Source of the DNA: Empedobacter stercoris | GTDB taxonomy: Bacteria; Bacteroidota; Bacteroidia; Flavobacteriales; Weeksellaceae | Length of the DNA: 64,000 bases | Assembly: GCF_965137335.1 (NCBI RefSeq) | Contig: NZ_CBCRZD010000014.1 | Strand: one strand, 5' to 3' | Part shown: in pieces, positions 24,437 to 32,884 of the stretch | Layout of the letters: every line of letters starts with the position of its first letter | How positions within the stretch are numbered: the first letter of the stretch is position 1 | Made by a program: the position numbers and the translations under genes | The notes under the pieces: model-generated | Told to the model about the DNA's origin: nothing | What the model saw: only the letters and a program-made list of their open reading frames with translations | Database searches by the model: none

Positions 24437-24477
24437 AGAAAACGCTGTCAGGTTTAAAACCTTGACAGCGTTTTAAT
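24437..24477 (+). terminator. Terminator of galE
   Basis: Perfect 12-bp stem AAAACGCTGTCA/TGACAGCGTTTT with a GGTTTAAAACC inner hairpin. Confidence 0.9.
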
Positions 24478-24507
24478 TGTTATAGAGTAGAAATTTAACT
24501 TTTGAAA

Positions 24508-24963
24508 TTATTTCTTTACTTTTTTCAATACGTATAAATCTTTCAAATTTCCAGTAATTTCTTTTCCTTCTTGATCTAAAACTTTCAATCTATTTTCTTC
24601 AACTTTCAAGACCAAAGGGCTAATATTCGAGTTTAAGTGCAAAATATTTCCAGTAGCATCCCATTTATAAAAACCTTCATCTTGGTAAACCGTTTCTTTT
24701 CCTAAATATTCTTGTTCAATGAAAAAGTTACCGTCTTTTTTTATCTCAACAATATATTTTATTCCTTCGCAATCCGCACATGGTAAAGTACCTTCATATT
24801 TTCCATCCCAATCCAAAGAGTTTCTTGAATTATGTTCATCTTTAAATGTTTTTGTAGAGTTTTGAGCCACTTCAGCTTTTTTTTCTTCTTGTTGGACACC
24901 TTTTGATTGGCATGAGAATAAGATAAATGATGCCAAGATGCTCGCTAATATAGATTTCTTCAT
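24508..24963 (-). CDS. NlpE-like copper/envelope-stress lipoprotein
   Basis: This 151-residue lipoprotein has a lipobox ending at Cys18 (LFSCQS). A polar linker is followed by the NlpE N-terminal domain with YEGTLPCADCEG (Cys62, Cys65). In E. coli NlpE this CxxC motif takes part in copper and redox sensing. The barrel continues with IKKDGNFFIEQEYLG and a GFYKWDATGNIL segment. The E. coli protein signals surface stress to Cpx; Bacteroidota lack Cpx in that form, so the role here is open, probably a metal-related or folding factor. It is divergent from the methyltransferase gene at 25048. Confidence 0.88.
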   Translation of the reverse strand: MKKSILASILASFILFSCQSKGVQQEEKKAEVAQNSTKTFKDEHNSRNSLDWDGKYEGTLPCADCEGIKYIVEIKKDGNFFIEQEYLGKETVYQDEGFYKWDATGNILHLNSNISPLVLKVEENRLKVLDQEGKEITGNLKDLYVLKKVKK

Positions 24964-25047
24964 AATTAATTTTATGATATGTTTAACAACAAATATGGTA
25001 CCAAATTACGACTATATTTTTCTAACTTTCAATTAAAATTTAATAAA

Positions 25048-25557
25048 ATGTTTCACGCAAAAAAAATACAAACACCTTTGGGAGAAATGCTTGCAATTAA
25101 GTCACAAAAAGGACTTTGTGTATTAGCATTTTTTGATGGGAAATCAACCGAAAAACAACTTAAAGAGATTGAAAAATTGGGTGAAATTGTAGAAAATAAG
25201 CACGATGAAGTTTTGTTAAATTTAGAAAAGGAGTTAGACGCTTATTTTGAAGGGAATTTGAACGAATTTAGCATTCCGCTTGATTTGATTGGAACTGATT
25301 TTCAGATAAAGGTTTGGAACGAATTAATTAAAATTACATTTGGAAAAACACGGTCATATAAGGAGCAATCTATGGCTTTGGGTAATTTGTTGGCGATACG
25401 TGCAGTTGCAAATGCAAACGCGAAAAATAAAATAGCAATTGTGGTGCCTTGTCATCGGGTTATTGGAACAAATGGATCTCTGACAGGATACGCAGGAGGT
25501 AATAAGCGCAAGAAATTTTTGTTAGAATTAGAATCAACACAATTGAATGTATTCTAA
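25048..25557 (+). CDS. ogt: Methylated-DNA-[protein]-cysteine S-methyltransferase
   Basis: From the ATG at 25048 this 169-residue suicide enzyme removes the methyl group from O6-methylguanine onto Cys135 in VVPCHRVIG. An N-terminal ribonuclease-like domain (IQTPLGEMLAI) precedes the catalytic winged-helix domain, with GTDFQIKVWNELIKI and the asparagine hinge in ANANAKNKIA. GSLTGYAGG and RKKFLLELE end the domain. The upstream extension to 24979 was rejected because homologues start just before IQTPLG. Confidence 0.94.
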   Translation: MFHAKKIQTPLGEMLAIKSQKGLCVLAFFDGKSTEKQLKEIEKLGEIVENKHDEVLLNLEKELDAYFEGNLNEFSIPLDLIGTDFQIKVWNELIKITFGKTRSYKEQSMALGNLLAIRAVANANAKNKIAIVVPCHRVIGTNGSLTGYAGGNKRKKFLLELESTQLNVF

Positions 25558-25597
25558 AAAAAAACTTCGAGAATTTTCTCTCGAAGCTTTTTTAATT
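25556..25597. terminator. Terminator between ogt and the tlpA-like gene
   Basis: Stem CTTCGAGA/TCTCGAAG with flanking A and T runs between two converging genes, so it probably works both ways. Confidence 0.8.
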
Positions 25598-25610
25598 TAT
25601 TTTAGAATAA

Positions 25611-26189
25611 TTATTCCATCGTTTTCAATTCGTTCAAGAAATCAACAATATCTTGACCAGAATAATCTGCCATTCCCATTGTGGTGTGTGCAATGTTTCC
25701 TTTTTTGTCTAAGATAATAGTTGTTGGTAACGAACCATTAAAAAAATCAGTCGGAATAGATGAGTTGGGATAAACCACTGGTAACGAAAGTTTTTTACGT
25801 TCCATGAATTTCGCTACTTTATCACGTTTTCCTTCTACTTCCACTGTTAAAATCACGATATCTTTATCCTCTTTTACTTTGTCATATAAAGTTTGAATAG
25901 AAGGCATTTCTGCAATACAAGGAGGGCACCAAGTAGCCCAAAAATTCATAAACACTACTTTTCCTTTCAGATCTTCCATGTTGACAGTTTTTCCATCCAC
26001 ATCTACCATTTCGAAAATATAATTTGCTTCGGTTTCTGGTTGAGAAGACTTTTCAACTTTTTCTAATTTTGGATCGAATAATCCTAATTTCATTAAACCT
26101 TGCTGTATCATTGCTTTAGCTTCTGGTACAAAAAGTAAGACCAAAGCCAACGCTCCTACTATAATAGTTGAGTAATTTCTTTTTAACAT
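25611..26189 (-). CDS. TlpA-family thioredoxin-like protein, membrane-anchored
   Basis: From the ATG at 26189 the protein has 192 residues: an N-terminal membrane anchor (STIIVGALALVLLFVP) and a periplasmic thioredoxin domain with WCPPC (Cys88, Cys91) in FMNFWATWCPPC. The domain ends with the cis-proline segment SLPTTIILD. This ATG lies 2 bases after the doxD stop; the alternative at 26216 overlaps doxD by 25 bases. Together they suggest a periplasmic thiol-disulfide unit linked to a quinone reductase. Whether it reduces cytochrome c maturation proteins or sulfur compounds is unknown. Confidence 0.9.
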   Translation of the reverse strand: MLKRNYSTIIVGALALVLLFVPEAKAMIQQGLMKLGLFDPKLEKVEKSSQPETEANYIFEMVDVDGKTVNMEDLKGKVVFMNFWATWCPPCIAEMPSIQTLYDKVKEDKDIVILTVEVEGKRDKVAKFMERKKLSLPVVYPNSSIPTDFFNGSLPTTIILDKKGNIAHTTMGMADYSGQDIVDFLNELKTME

Positions 26190-26191
26190 TG

Positions 26192-27163
26192 CTATAAATT
26201 TATTGTTTGTTCCCATTGTAATCCGCTTATATCGGTTAGTACTACTTTGTGAATTTTATGTTCTATTTCAAAATTTAAGTTTGCTTTCGCTCCCAAAGGT
26301 AATACTAAACTGTGTTTATGTGGTGTAACTTTTGCTACATAATAATTCGAAATTTGTTGTTTATCTAAATTTGATAACTCTTTCATATCTAATGATTCAA
26401 TGATTTTATTTTGATCATTGTAAAAATCAATTTGGATTAAAAAAGAACCATATACATCAGCACCTTCTATTCGCATAACGTCAAATGAAACCTTATTTTG
26501 AAGTTGTTTTAAATTGGTTATTTCTACTTTTGGCTTGACCGATTTATTGTGTAAAGTCCCATAAACACCACCATGAAATACTTGATTTGTAAACAACGTA
26601 ACGAATAATATGAAAAAACTAAATCCGATAAAATGAGGTGTATATTTTTTATAAGAAATAGAATTCCATTTATTTTCTTGTTCAACAAATTGATTTTTAT
26701 TGAATAAATAATCCAATGATATTTTACCAGAGCCCGCTTGCATTAGCGTGAATCCTCCTGCCAAACCTAATACGCCAATTTGCCATTCGTCCAAACAAGT
26801 TGTTCCAATCCATCCCGAACCTAACAAAATTCCCATTGCTAAGAAGAAAACACCGATACTCATGAAACGCGTTTTGTATCCAAGCATCAAACACAAGCCT
26901 ACCACGCCTTCTATAATGGTGAAAATCCACATGTTCCACAATAAAGCTTCGGGATTTTCGACCAAATATTGAATAAGAGGTTTGATGAAAAGAGCGTTCG
27001 GTAAAAAATGATTAAATTTTTCGCCAATGTATCCAGTTGCTTCTGGATCAAGTTTGTTTTCTAAAATTAAGCGCCTCCAAAAGGCAGAAAAGTAGGTCCA
27101 ACCAATGACTAAACGCAATGCCAATACAGCATTACCCATTGATAAAACAGATTTGTTTTGCAT
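26192..27163 (-). CDS. DoxD-DoxA-like thiosulfate:quinone oxidoreductase (TQO) fusion
   Basis: This 323-residue membrane protein has an N-terminal DoxD/DoxX region with four helices (LRLVIGWTYFSAFWRRLI, WIFTIIEGVVGLCLMLGY, FFLAMGILLGSGW, GLAGGFTLMQAG). A linker helix and a periplasmic DoxA-like beta domain (about 200-323) follow. In Acidianus, DoxD and DoxA form TQO, which oxidises thiosulfate to tetrathionate and reduces the quinone pool. The two parts are fused here, as in several Bacteroidota. Coupling to a TlpA-like thioredoxin hints at disulfide or sulfur chemistry. No Crp/Fnr operator like those of the sulfur island lies upstream. Confidence 0.85.
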   Translation of the reverse strand: MQNKSVLSMGNAVLALRLVIGWTYFSAFWRRLILENKLDPEATGYIGEKFNHFLPNALFIKPLIQYLVENPEALLWNMWIFTIIEGVVGLCLMLGYKTRFMSIGVFFLAMGILLGSGWIGTTCLDEWQIGVLGLAGGFTLMQAGSGKISLDYLFNKNQFVEQENKWNSISYKKYTPHFIGFSFFILFVTLFTNQVFHGGVYGTLHNKSVKPKVEITNLKQLQNKVSFDVMRIEGADVYGSFLIQIDFYNDQNKIIESLDMKELSNLDKQQISNYYVAKVTPHKHSLVLPLGAKANLNFEIEHKIHKVVLTDISGLQWEQTINL

Positions 27164-27224
27164 GATATGTTATATTATATTATATAAGTTACTTAAATCT
27201 ACATTTTTGTTTTGTAGTCTAAAA

Positions 27225-27364
27225 ACCGTCAATTCGAGTGAAATTCATTTAGAATTTTGTATCGAGAATAAGGTTTTAGAAGATAAAATTCATCTTAATT
27301 ATCGATACAATTTTTCTTCTTTTTATAGTTCGAAAAATCACTCGAATTGACGAATTCTAATTCA
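27225..27364. repeat. Dispersed intergenic repeat, copy 2 (MITE/REP-like)
   Basis: Starts with ACCGTCAATTCGAGTG and ends with CACTCGAATTGACGAATTC, about 140 bp. Its ends are nearly perfect inverted repeats (CGTCAATTCGAGTG versus CACTCGAATTGACG). It matches the element at 2955-3086 at both ends and in internal blocks, and lies between doxD and a secreted-protein gene. It encodes nothing. Confidence 0.75.
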
Positions 27365-27421
27365 ATAATGTACAAATAAGTATAAATTGTTGAATAATTA
27401 TTGTTGAATTAATTGTGAAAA

Positions 27422-27784
27422 TTACGACAACAACGAATATTTTAATTGCTTATATAATAAATAGAAAGGTATTTTTGGAGATTGTATTTTATTCGAATCA
27501 ATATCTTCTACGATCAATGAAGATCGTGCGTATTGAATGAATTGTAAAGATATTTGCGGTAAATCAAAATGAGATAAATCAAGTTGTTTGCTTGATTTCT
27601 TAATTACTTCAAATTTAATGTTAACACAAGATGTTGTATTACTCTGAATTGTTTTACTTGGAGTTGATTTTGTTTGCGGAACATTTTCAACTTCTAAAAT
27701 AGTATGAATAGAAGCTTTCATGCTACAAGGTGTAAGTAGCATGAAAATCGAAGAAATAATTAAAACAAGACTTCTAAAATTCAT
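27422..27784 (-). CDS. Secreted protein of unknown function
   Basis: This 120-residue protein has a signal peptide (MNFRSLVLIISSIFMLLTPC, then SMKAS). A cysteine at residue 20 raises the option of a lipoprotein, although the lipobox is not typical. The mature part is Ser/Lys/Thr-rich with one more cysteine (TTSCVNIKFEV). No domain is recognised. It is divergent from the FecCD-type permease gene 85 bases away, so it may relate to metal or cofactor uptake, but that is only proximity. Confidence 0.65.
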   Translation of the reverse strand: MNFRSLVLIISSIFMLLTPCSMKASIHTILEVENVPQTKSTPSKTIQSNTTSCVNIKFEVIKKSSKQLDLSHFDLPQISLQFIQYARSSLIVEDIDSNKIQSPKIPFYLLYKQLKYSLLS

Positions 27785-27856
27785 GAAACGAAACTAATCA
27801 TAAAATTTGATTTAAAACGAATTTATAATTAAACTTTAAGAAATTATTAGAATTTC

Positions 27857-27864
27857 TATCTTTG
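27857..27864 (+). promoter_or_regulatory. -7 element of the ABC importer, placed for a leaderless mRNA
   Basis: TATCTTTG (exact TAnnTTTG) ends 5 bases before the ATG at 27870, so the predicted transcript start falls within two bases of the start codon. Confidence 0.5.
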
Positions 27865-27869
27865 TCTTG

Positions 27870-28874
27870 ATGAAAGAAAAACCGTTATTTTTTGTATTGA
27901 TTATTTTAACACTCTTACTTTTTGTGATCAGTTTAAGTGTTGGAAAAGTTCCGATTTCTTTCACCGAAATATTCAGTGTCATTTTTGGGCATTCAGACGA
28001 AATGTACCATAACCTTGTACTCAATTTTCGATTGCCAAAATCACTAACAGCTTTATTGGTTGGTATTGCTTTGCCTATTTCAGGTTTTTTGATGCAAGAA
28101 TTATTCAAAAATCCTTTAGCGGAACCTTCCGTATTAGGAATTACGTCGATGGCCAGTTTAGGTGTTGCAATTGTGATTTTTCTTTTTTCGATGATTGGAT
28201 TAGATGAATTTTTAAACAATCCTTGGATTACAATTATAGCTTCATTCTTAGGTGCAATAGTTGCTTTGTTAATGGTTATTTCACTTTCTTTTCGCGTTAA
28301 ATCATCTGCATCCTTAGTGATTATTGGTTTTATGATTGCTGGTTTAGCTGGCGCATTAATCGGAATGATGCAATATTTTGCACCTTCGGATAAGATAAAA
28401 ACCTATTTAGTTTGGGGATTCGGTTCATTAAGTGGTTTATCTTGGGAACAATTAGGTGTTTTCGGATTATTTGTTCTAAGTGGAATTATCGTTTCATTGT
28501 TTACTTTACGAGGAATTACAGCTTTGTTATTGGGCGAAAAATATGCACAGTCGTTGGGAATAAATATTAAAAAATTAAGATTAACAATTCTTATTTCAAC
28601 CGCATTATTAACGGCTTCAGCAACCGCATTTGCAGGACCTATTAGCTTTATAGGATTAGCCGTTCCTCATATTTGTAGAACATTATTACGAACAGGCGAT
28701 ATGAAAATTCTATACCGATGGATTTTCGTGTCAGGTATATTTTTTATGTTACTTTTTTCAATCTTGACTGAAATTTTTCCATTTGGAACTTTACCTATTA
28801 ATATTATTACCGCATTGTTCGGAGCGCCAATTGTGATTAGTATTTTGTTGAATAATAAAAATGGAGTGCGATGA
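27870..28874 (+). CDS. FecCD/BtuC-family ABC importer permease
   Basis: From the ATG at 27870 the protein has 334 residues and about ten membrane helices. It carries FecCD signatures: RLPKSLTALLVGIALPISG, FKNPLAEPSVLGITS, and the coupling segment PISFIGLAVPHICRTLL near 252-268. Such permeases import iron-siderophores, haem or cobalamin. Its stop overlaps the ATPase start by 4 bases. No binding-protein gene is adjacent, so the substrate cannot be named; the solute-binding partner may lie elsewhere, as is common in Bacteroidota. Confidence 0.93.
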   Translation: MKEKPLFFVLIILTLLLFVISLSVGKVPISFTEIFSVIFGHSDEMYHNLVLNFRLPKSLTALLVGIALPISGFLMQELFKNPLAEPSVLGITSMASLGVAIVIFLFSMIGLDEFLNNPWITIIASFLGAIVALLMVISLSFRVKSSASLVIIGFMIAGLAGALIGMMQYFAPSDKIKTYLVWGFGSLSGLSWEQLGVFGLFVLSGIIVSLFTLRGITALLLGEKYAQSLGINIKKLRLTILISTALLTASATAFAGPISFIGLAVPHICRTLLRTGDMKILYRWIFVSGIFFMLLFSILTEIFPFGTLPINIITALFGAPIVISILLNNKNGVR

Positions 28875-29860
28875 AAAGTGAGGTATTAAAATTGGAAAAT
28901 CTTTCAGTTGGTTATGATGCAAAAAAAATTGTTTCAACGATTAATACTACGATCTTCACAAATGAATTGATTACGATTTTAGGGAAGAATGGAGCAGGAA
29001 AATCAACATTGATTAATACCATTTTAGGTTTTGAGAAAAGTCTTGAAGGTAAAATTTATTTGGATAATAATTTATTGCAAAAATTGTCTTCCCAAGAGAT
29101 TGCACAACATATCGCTGTGGTTTTACCACGAATGGCAATTGTTCCAAAAATTAGAGTTTCTGAATTGGTAGCGATGGGACGTTTGCCTTATCATAAAGTT
29201 TTGAAGAAAGTTTCGAAAGAGGAACAACATTTAATTGATGAGGTGTTAGAACTGGTCGGAATTACCGATTTGGCTCATCTATTTGCGAATGAAATTAGCG
29301 AAGGCCAATTGCAATTGGTAATGATTGCACGTGCTTTGTGTCAAGATTCTAAATTGGTGATTTTAGATGAACCAACATCTAATTTAGATTTAGCCAACCG
29401 ATATAAAATATTTAATTTATTAAATGAATTGAAAACTAAAATGGATAAATCGTTTTTGATGATTACCCATGAAGTAGATTTTGCCTTAGAAAATGCGGAT
29501 AAAATTTGGTGGATAGAAAAGGGTAACCTTTCTGAAGGAATTCCAGAACAAATAGCATTTGAACATCATATTATTCAGAAATTATCCAACCATAATTTGA
29601 TGTACGATAAAGCGAATAACCGTTTTTCGACTCCCACTAATTGCACAAAAGTTATAGGGATTAAAGGAAATTCTGAATTAGCTTTTTGGGTGAAAAATGC
29701 GTTGATTCGAAATGGAATTTCTGTCGAAAATACTGCCGAAAATCATATTGAAATAACAGAAAATAACATCATCTTTGAAGGACAAAAATTTGAATCGATA
29801 GAACAAATCGTAAAATTTGTACAACAGTATGAAAAATATAATCGTAACGGGAGCAAGTAG
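28871..29860 (+). CDS. ABC importer ATPase (FecE/BtuD-like) with a C-terminal extension
   Basis: This 329-residue protein has Walker A in GKNGAGKSTLINTI (about 38-51), the signature in NEISEGQLQLVMIARAL, Walker B in LVILDEPTSNLDLA and the H-loop in LMITHEVDF. It drives the FecCD-type permease encoded immediately upstream. After about residue 255 comes an extra domain of about 75 residues (CTKVIGIKGNSELAFW and so on) that ordinary FecE/BtuD proteins lack. A substrate-sensing role is a guess. The 3' end overlaps the SDR gene by 32 bases. Confidence 0.93.
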   Translation: MKSEVLKLENLSVGYDAKKIVSTINTTIFTNELITILGKNGAGKSTLINTILGFEKSLEGKIYLDNNLLQKLSSQEIAQHIAVVLPRMAIVPKIRVSELVAMGRLPYHKVLKKVSKEEQHLIDEVLELVGITDLAHLFANEISEGQLQLVMIARALCQDSKLVILDEPTSNLDLANRYKIFNLLNELKTKMDKSFLMITHEVDFALENADKIWWIEKGNLSEGIPEQIAFEHHIIQKLSNHNLMYDKANNRFSTPTNCTKVIGIKGNSELAFWVKNALIRNGISVENTAENHIEITENNIIFEGQKFESIEQIVKFVQQYEKYNRNGSK

Positions 29861-30518
29861 AGGAATTGGTTTTGAATTGGCAAAACAACATTTAGAATTA
29901 GGAAACCGTGTGTTGACAATTTCTCGAAATGTAGATAAATTAAAAGAATTAGAGGTTTACGCAAAAGAAAATCAATATCGGTTTATAGGAATTGATTTGA
30001 CTAATTTTGATGAGATTTCACAAGTGAAAGAAGCGGTTAATTCTTGGGAGAAAGTAGATGTTTTATACAACAATGCAGGGATATGTATAAACAAACCTTT
30101 TGAGGAAATACAAGAAGCGGATTTATTAACATCTTGGCAAGTGAATTTTATGGCGCCATATCGTTTGATACAAGTTTTGATGTCTAAGTTTGATACATCT
30201 TCACATGTTGTCAATATTTCGACAATGGGTGCAGTACAAGGTTCAGTAAAATTTCCTGGATTATCAGTTTATTCATCTTCTAAATCGGCGACAGTTAATT
30301 TAACAGAATTGTTGGCAGAAGAATTAAAAGATCATGGTCCAAGAATTAATGCAGTCGCATTAGGAGCCGTACAAACTGAAATGTTAGAAGAAGCTTTCCC
30401 TGGATATATTGCGCCTTTACAACCAAATGAAATGGCCGAATATCTTGTTGATTTTGGATTGAATGGTTGGAAATATTTTAACGGAAAAATTCAACAAGCT
30501 TCGATTTCTACACCATAA
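29829..30518 (+). CDS. Short-chain dehydrogenase/reductase
   Basis: This 229-residue Rossmann enzyme has the cofactor motif TGASRGIGFELA at the N-terminus, NNAG near residue 83, a serine in STMGAVQGS and the YSSSKSATVN catalytic Tyr-x3-Lys. It reduces or oxidises a small substrate with NAD(P)(H) in the cytosol. The ATG at 29829 (MKNIIVTG) is preferred over an upstream TTG. The start lies inside the 3' end of the ATPase gene, so it belongs to the same operon. A link to cobalamin or haem processing is possible but not shown. Confidence 0.9.
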   Translation: MKNIIVTGASRGIGFELAKQHLELGNRVLTISRNVDKLKELEVYAKENQYRFIGIDLTNFDEISQVKEAVNSWEKVDVLYNNAGICINKPFEEIQEADLLTSWQVNFMAPYRLIQVLMSKFDTSSHVVNISTMGAVQGSVKFPGLSVYSSSKSATVNLTELLAEELKDHGPRINAVALGAVQTEMLEEAFPGYIAPLQPNEMAEYLVDFGLNGWKYFNGKIQQASISTP

Positions 30519-30542
30519 GAATTTAATTTATATAATACCTTT

Positions 30543-30569
30543 CTAAAGTCGCTCTTGAGCGACTTTTTT
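30543..30569 (+). terminator. Terminator of the ABC importer-SDR operon
   Basis: Perfect stem AAGTCGCTC/GAGCGACTT with a 2-base loop and a T run. It ends where the MATE gene remnant begins. Confidence 0.9.
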
Positions 30570-30660
30570 AATGTTTCAATACTCGTTTTCTCAAAATATA
30601 CATCAACGGAAAGCTGCGTATAATCCAAATTTTGAAAAAATATATCCAATTATACTTAAA
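30568..30660 (-). pseudogene. Remnant of the 3' end of a MATE efflux gene
   Basis: On the minus strand this 93-base stretch reads as 30 residues ending RSFPLMYILRKRVLKH, then TAA. The intact MATE gene at 39277-40614 ends RSFPLMYIFRKRVLKHEI. Identity is concentrated in the last 49 bases, while further upstream only weak similarity remains and an in-frame stop closes it. It is thus a duplicated gene end left outside the metal-efflux module, not a gene. Confidence 0.8.
30571..30619 (+). repeat. Left 49-bp direct repeat flanking the metal-efflux module
   Basis: It matches 39286-39334 at 47 of 49 positions in the same orientation, starting ATGTTTCAATACTCG and ending AAAGCTGCGT. The right copy lies inside the coding 3' end of the MATE gene. 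The pair brackets 8.7 kb. Confidence 0.9.
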
Positions 30661-30716
30661 TTATTTTTGGAGCTATTTTCATGTCTCATAGGATAAAATC
30701 CTTAAAATTAAATCCT

Positions 30717-30724
30717 TATTTTTG
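30717..30724 (+). promoter_or_regulatory. -7 element of the response-regulator gene
   Basis: TATTTTTG (exact TAnnTTTG) ends 4 bases before the ATG at 30729, again placing the predicted start at or next to the start codon. The -33 region is weak. Confidence 0.4.
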
Positions 30725-30728
30725 TAAT

Positions 30729-31412
30729 ATGCATATTTTAATAGTAGAAGACGATCAAAGAATGTCAGCGTTAATTCGAAGAGGTTTAGAAGAGAACGGG
30801 TTTGAAACAACGGTAGTTTATGATGGAGAAATGGCACTAAAATTGGCTCTTCGTGAAGAGTATGATTTGGTTGTGTCAGATATTATTTTACCTAAATTAA
30901 GTGGATTAGATTTTTGTCAAGAATTAAAAAAGTTAAAACCTTTTCTTCCTATTATCATGTTAACAGCTCTAGGAACAACCGATGATAAAGTTGAAGGGTT
31001 TGATGCAGGTGCAGATGATTATATGGTAAAACCTTTTGAAATGAGGGAACTTATCGCAAGAATTGGCGTCTTGTCTAAAAGAAAGTACAATATGCAGACG
31101 TTATCTTTCATTTTGGAATATGATACATTAGAGATGAATCTCCATACAAAAATAGTGAAAAGAGAAGGGAAAGATATTAATCTAACACCAAAAGAATTTC
31201 GTCTTTTACATTATATGCTTGAAAATAAAGAACGTGTGCTATCTAGAACTGAGATTGCGGAAAAAGTTTGGGATACACATTTTGATACGGGGACTAATTT
31301 TATTGATGTTTATATAAATTATTTAAGAAATAAAGTTGACAGGCATTTTGGGGCAAAACTAATTCATACCAAAACAGGTCAAGGATTTATATTTAAGAAA
31401 GATGAAAATTAG
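30729..31412 (+). CDS. OmpR/PhoB-family response regulator (CusR/CopR-like)
   Basis: From the ATG at 30729 the protein has 227 residues. The receiver domain (1-120) has the acidic pair EDD at 7-9, phospho-acceptor Asp51 in VSDIILP, and the Lys in MVKPFEMREL. The C-terminal winged helix (about 130-227) has NLTPKEFRLLHYM and FIDVYINYLRNKVD. It overlaps the kinase gene by 11 bases. Its likely target is the array of four TTCTAA repeats at 32823-32861, because OmpR-class regulators bind direct repeats spaced 11 bp apart. It presumably activates mgtC and the metal-efflux genes on metal stress. Confidence 0.95.
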   Translation: MHILIVEDDQRMSALIRRGLEENGFETTVVYDGEMALKLALREEYDLVVSDIILPKLSGLDFCQELKKLKPFLPIIMLTALGTTDDKVEGFDAGADDYMVKPFEMRELIARIGVLSKRKYNMQTLSFILEYDTLEMNLHTKIVKREGKDINLTPKEFRLLHYMLENKERVLSRTEIAEKVWDTHFDTGTNFIDVYINYLRNKVDRHFGAKLIHTKTGQGFIFKKDEN

Positions 31413-32772
31413 AATTAGACTGACACTTTTATTTACTTTGCTTACAGCAACTATTCTTTTTTTCTTTGCTTTTATAATTTATTATTCAGCAAAAAAAGAC
31501 AGAGAAAAAGAATTTTTTGAATTGCTTAAATAAGAAGCTATAACTAAATCAAATCTTTTTCTTAAAGCTAAAGTTTCATCCGATGTTTTGCATCATATCT
31601 ATCAAAATAACAGACAAACTCTCAATGAAGTTGAAGTTGCAGTTTATGATCACAACAAAACATTAATTTACCACGATGCAGTAGAAATCGATTTTGTTAA
31701 AGAAACAGAAGCGTTATTCGATCAAGTACAGCAAAAAGGTTACATTAATTTCTACCAAGATAGGTGGCAAGTCGTCGGGATGAAATATACTGTAGATGGA
31801 ATTGATTATTTTGTTACAGCTGCAGCTTTGGATGAATATGGTTACAGTAAAATTAACAATTTGTTAAAAAATATTATCCTTATCTATACATTGTCTTTGC
31901 TGCTAATTTTATTGTCTGCTTTCTTTTTTACCAATAAAGCGATAAATCCAATCAAGGCGATAACGAGTAAAGCAAAACAAATTTCTGCTTCAAATTTAGA
32001 TCTTAGAATTGAATTAAAATCAAAAGGAGATGAGTTAGCAGAATTAACAATTACAATCAATCAAATGTTACAACGATTAGAAAATTCTTTTGATTCTCAG
32101 AAAAGTTTTGTTTCTAATATAGCACATGAACTTCGTACGCCATTAGCAGCGATAATAACAGAATTAGAAATGGCTTTAGGGAAGAAGCATTCTAATGAAG
32201 AATATCAAGAGTTAATCCAATTTGCATTAAATGACACAAAAAGAATTGTTCGTTTATCCAACAGTTTACTTGATATGGCGAAAGCTAGTTACGATCCTTC
32301 AGAAATTAATTTTAAAAGAATTAGAATTGATGAAATACTTTTAGATTCGGTGGTTCAGGTTCAAAAAAATAATAAGGAATATAAAGTAGAATTAAATTTT
32401 ATTCGAATTCCAAACGAAGAAAACGAGGTCGAAGTGAATGGAAATGAATATTTATTAAAAGTTGCTTTTACTAATTTAATAGAAAATGCATGTAAATATT
32501 CAATTAATTCCACTTGTGAGATTCAAGTTGATTTTGATGAAACCGAAGTGAACATTGATTTTATTAATGAAGGTGAACGGATAAGACAAGAAGAATTAAC
32601 CATGATTTTTAAACCATTTTATAGAAGTGCTCAACATAAAAATATTCAAGGTCAAGGAATAGGTTTGTATTTGGTGAAAAAAATTATTGATTTGCATTTT
32701 GGTCAAATAGCTGTATATACCATAGAAGAAAATAAAACTTTTTTTCGAGTAGTTTTGAAAAAAAACAACTAA
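31402..32772 (+). pseudogene. Sensor histidine kinase (CusS-like) with an in-frame TAA stop at codon 44
   Basis: One frame runs from ATG at 31402 to 32772 but contains TAA at 31531-31533. The codons before it encode the first membrane helix (LTLLFTLLTATILFFFAF), and those after it the periplasmic domain. A second helix (IILIYTLSLLLILLSAFF), a HAMP segment, a HisKA domain with His242 in IAHELRTPLA and a HATPase with NLIENACKYS and GQGIGLYLVKK follow. Without the stop it would be a 456-residue kinase partner of the response regulator. The fragment after the stop could start at a TTG near 31588 and lacks the first helix. It is a recent nonsense mutation or a sequencing error. Confidence 0.85.
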
Positions 32773-32792
32773 TAATAAATCATAAAAATAGG

Positions 32793-32823
32793 AAAAAGCC
32801 TGCGTTATTGCAGGCTTTTTTGT
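32793..32823 (+). terminator. Terminator of the two-component operon
   Basis: Perfect stem AAAAAGCCTGC/GCAGGCTTTTT with a 6-base loop and a T run. Confidence 0.9.
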
Positions 32824-32861
32824 TCTAATAAAATTCTAATATTCTTCTAAAAGGTTTCTAA
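32823..32861 (+). promoter_or_regulatory. Four TTCTAA direct repeats at exact 11-bp phasing (response-regulator site)
   Basis: TTCTAA occurs at 32823, 32834, 32845 and 32856, each 11 bp after the one before. The array ends 23 bp before the -7 element at 32885, covering about -73 to -35. This is the layout bound by OmpR/PhoB-family activators, and such a regulator is encoded just upstream. Confidence 0.75.
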
Positions 32862-32884
32862 CAGCAACTGTTTTCCATGTCATG

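Noticed and set aside
24437..24477. Attenuator or riboswitch-like hairpin near nlpE
   Set aside because: It directly follows galE with a perfect stem and T run, so it is a plain terminator.
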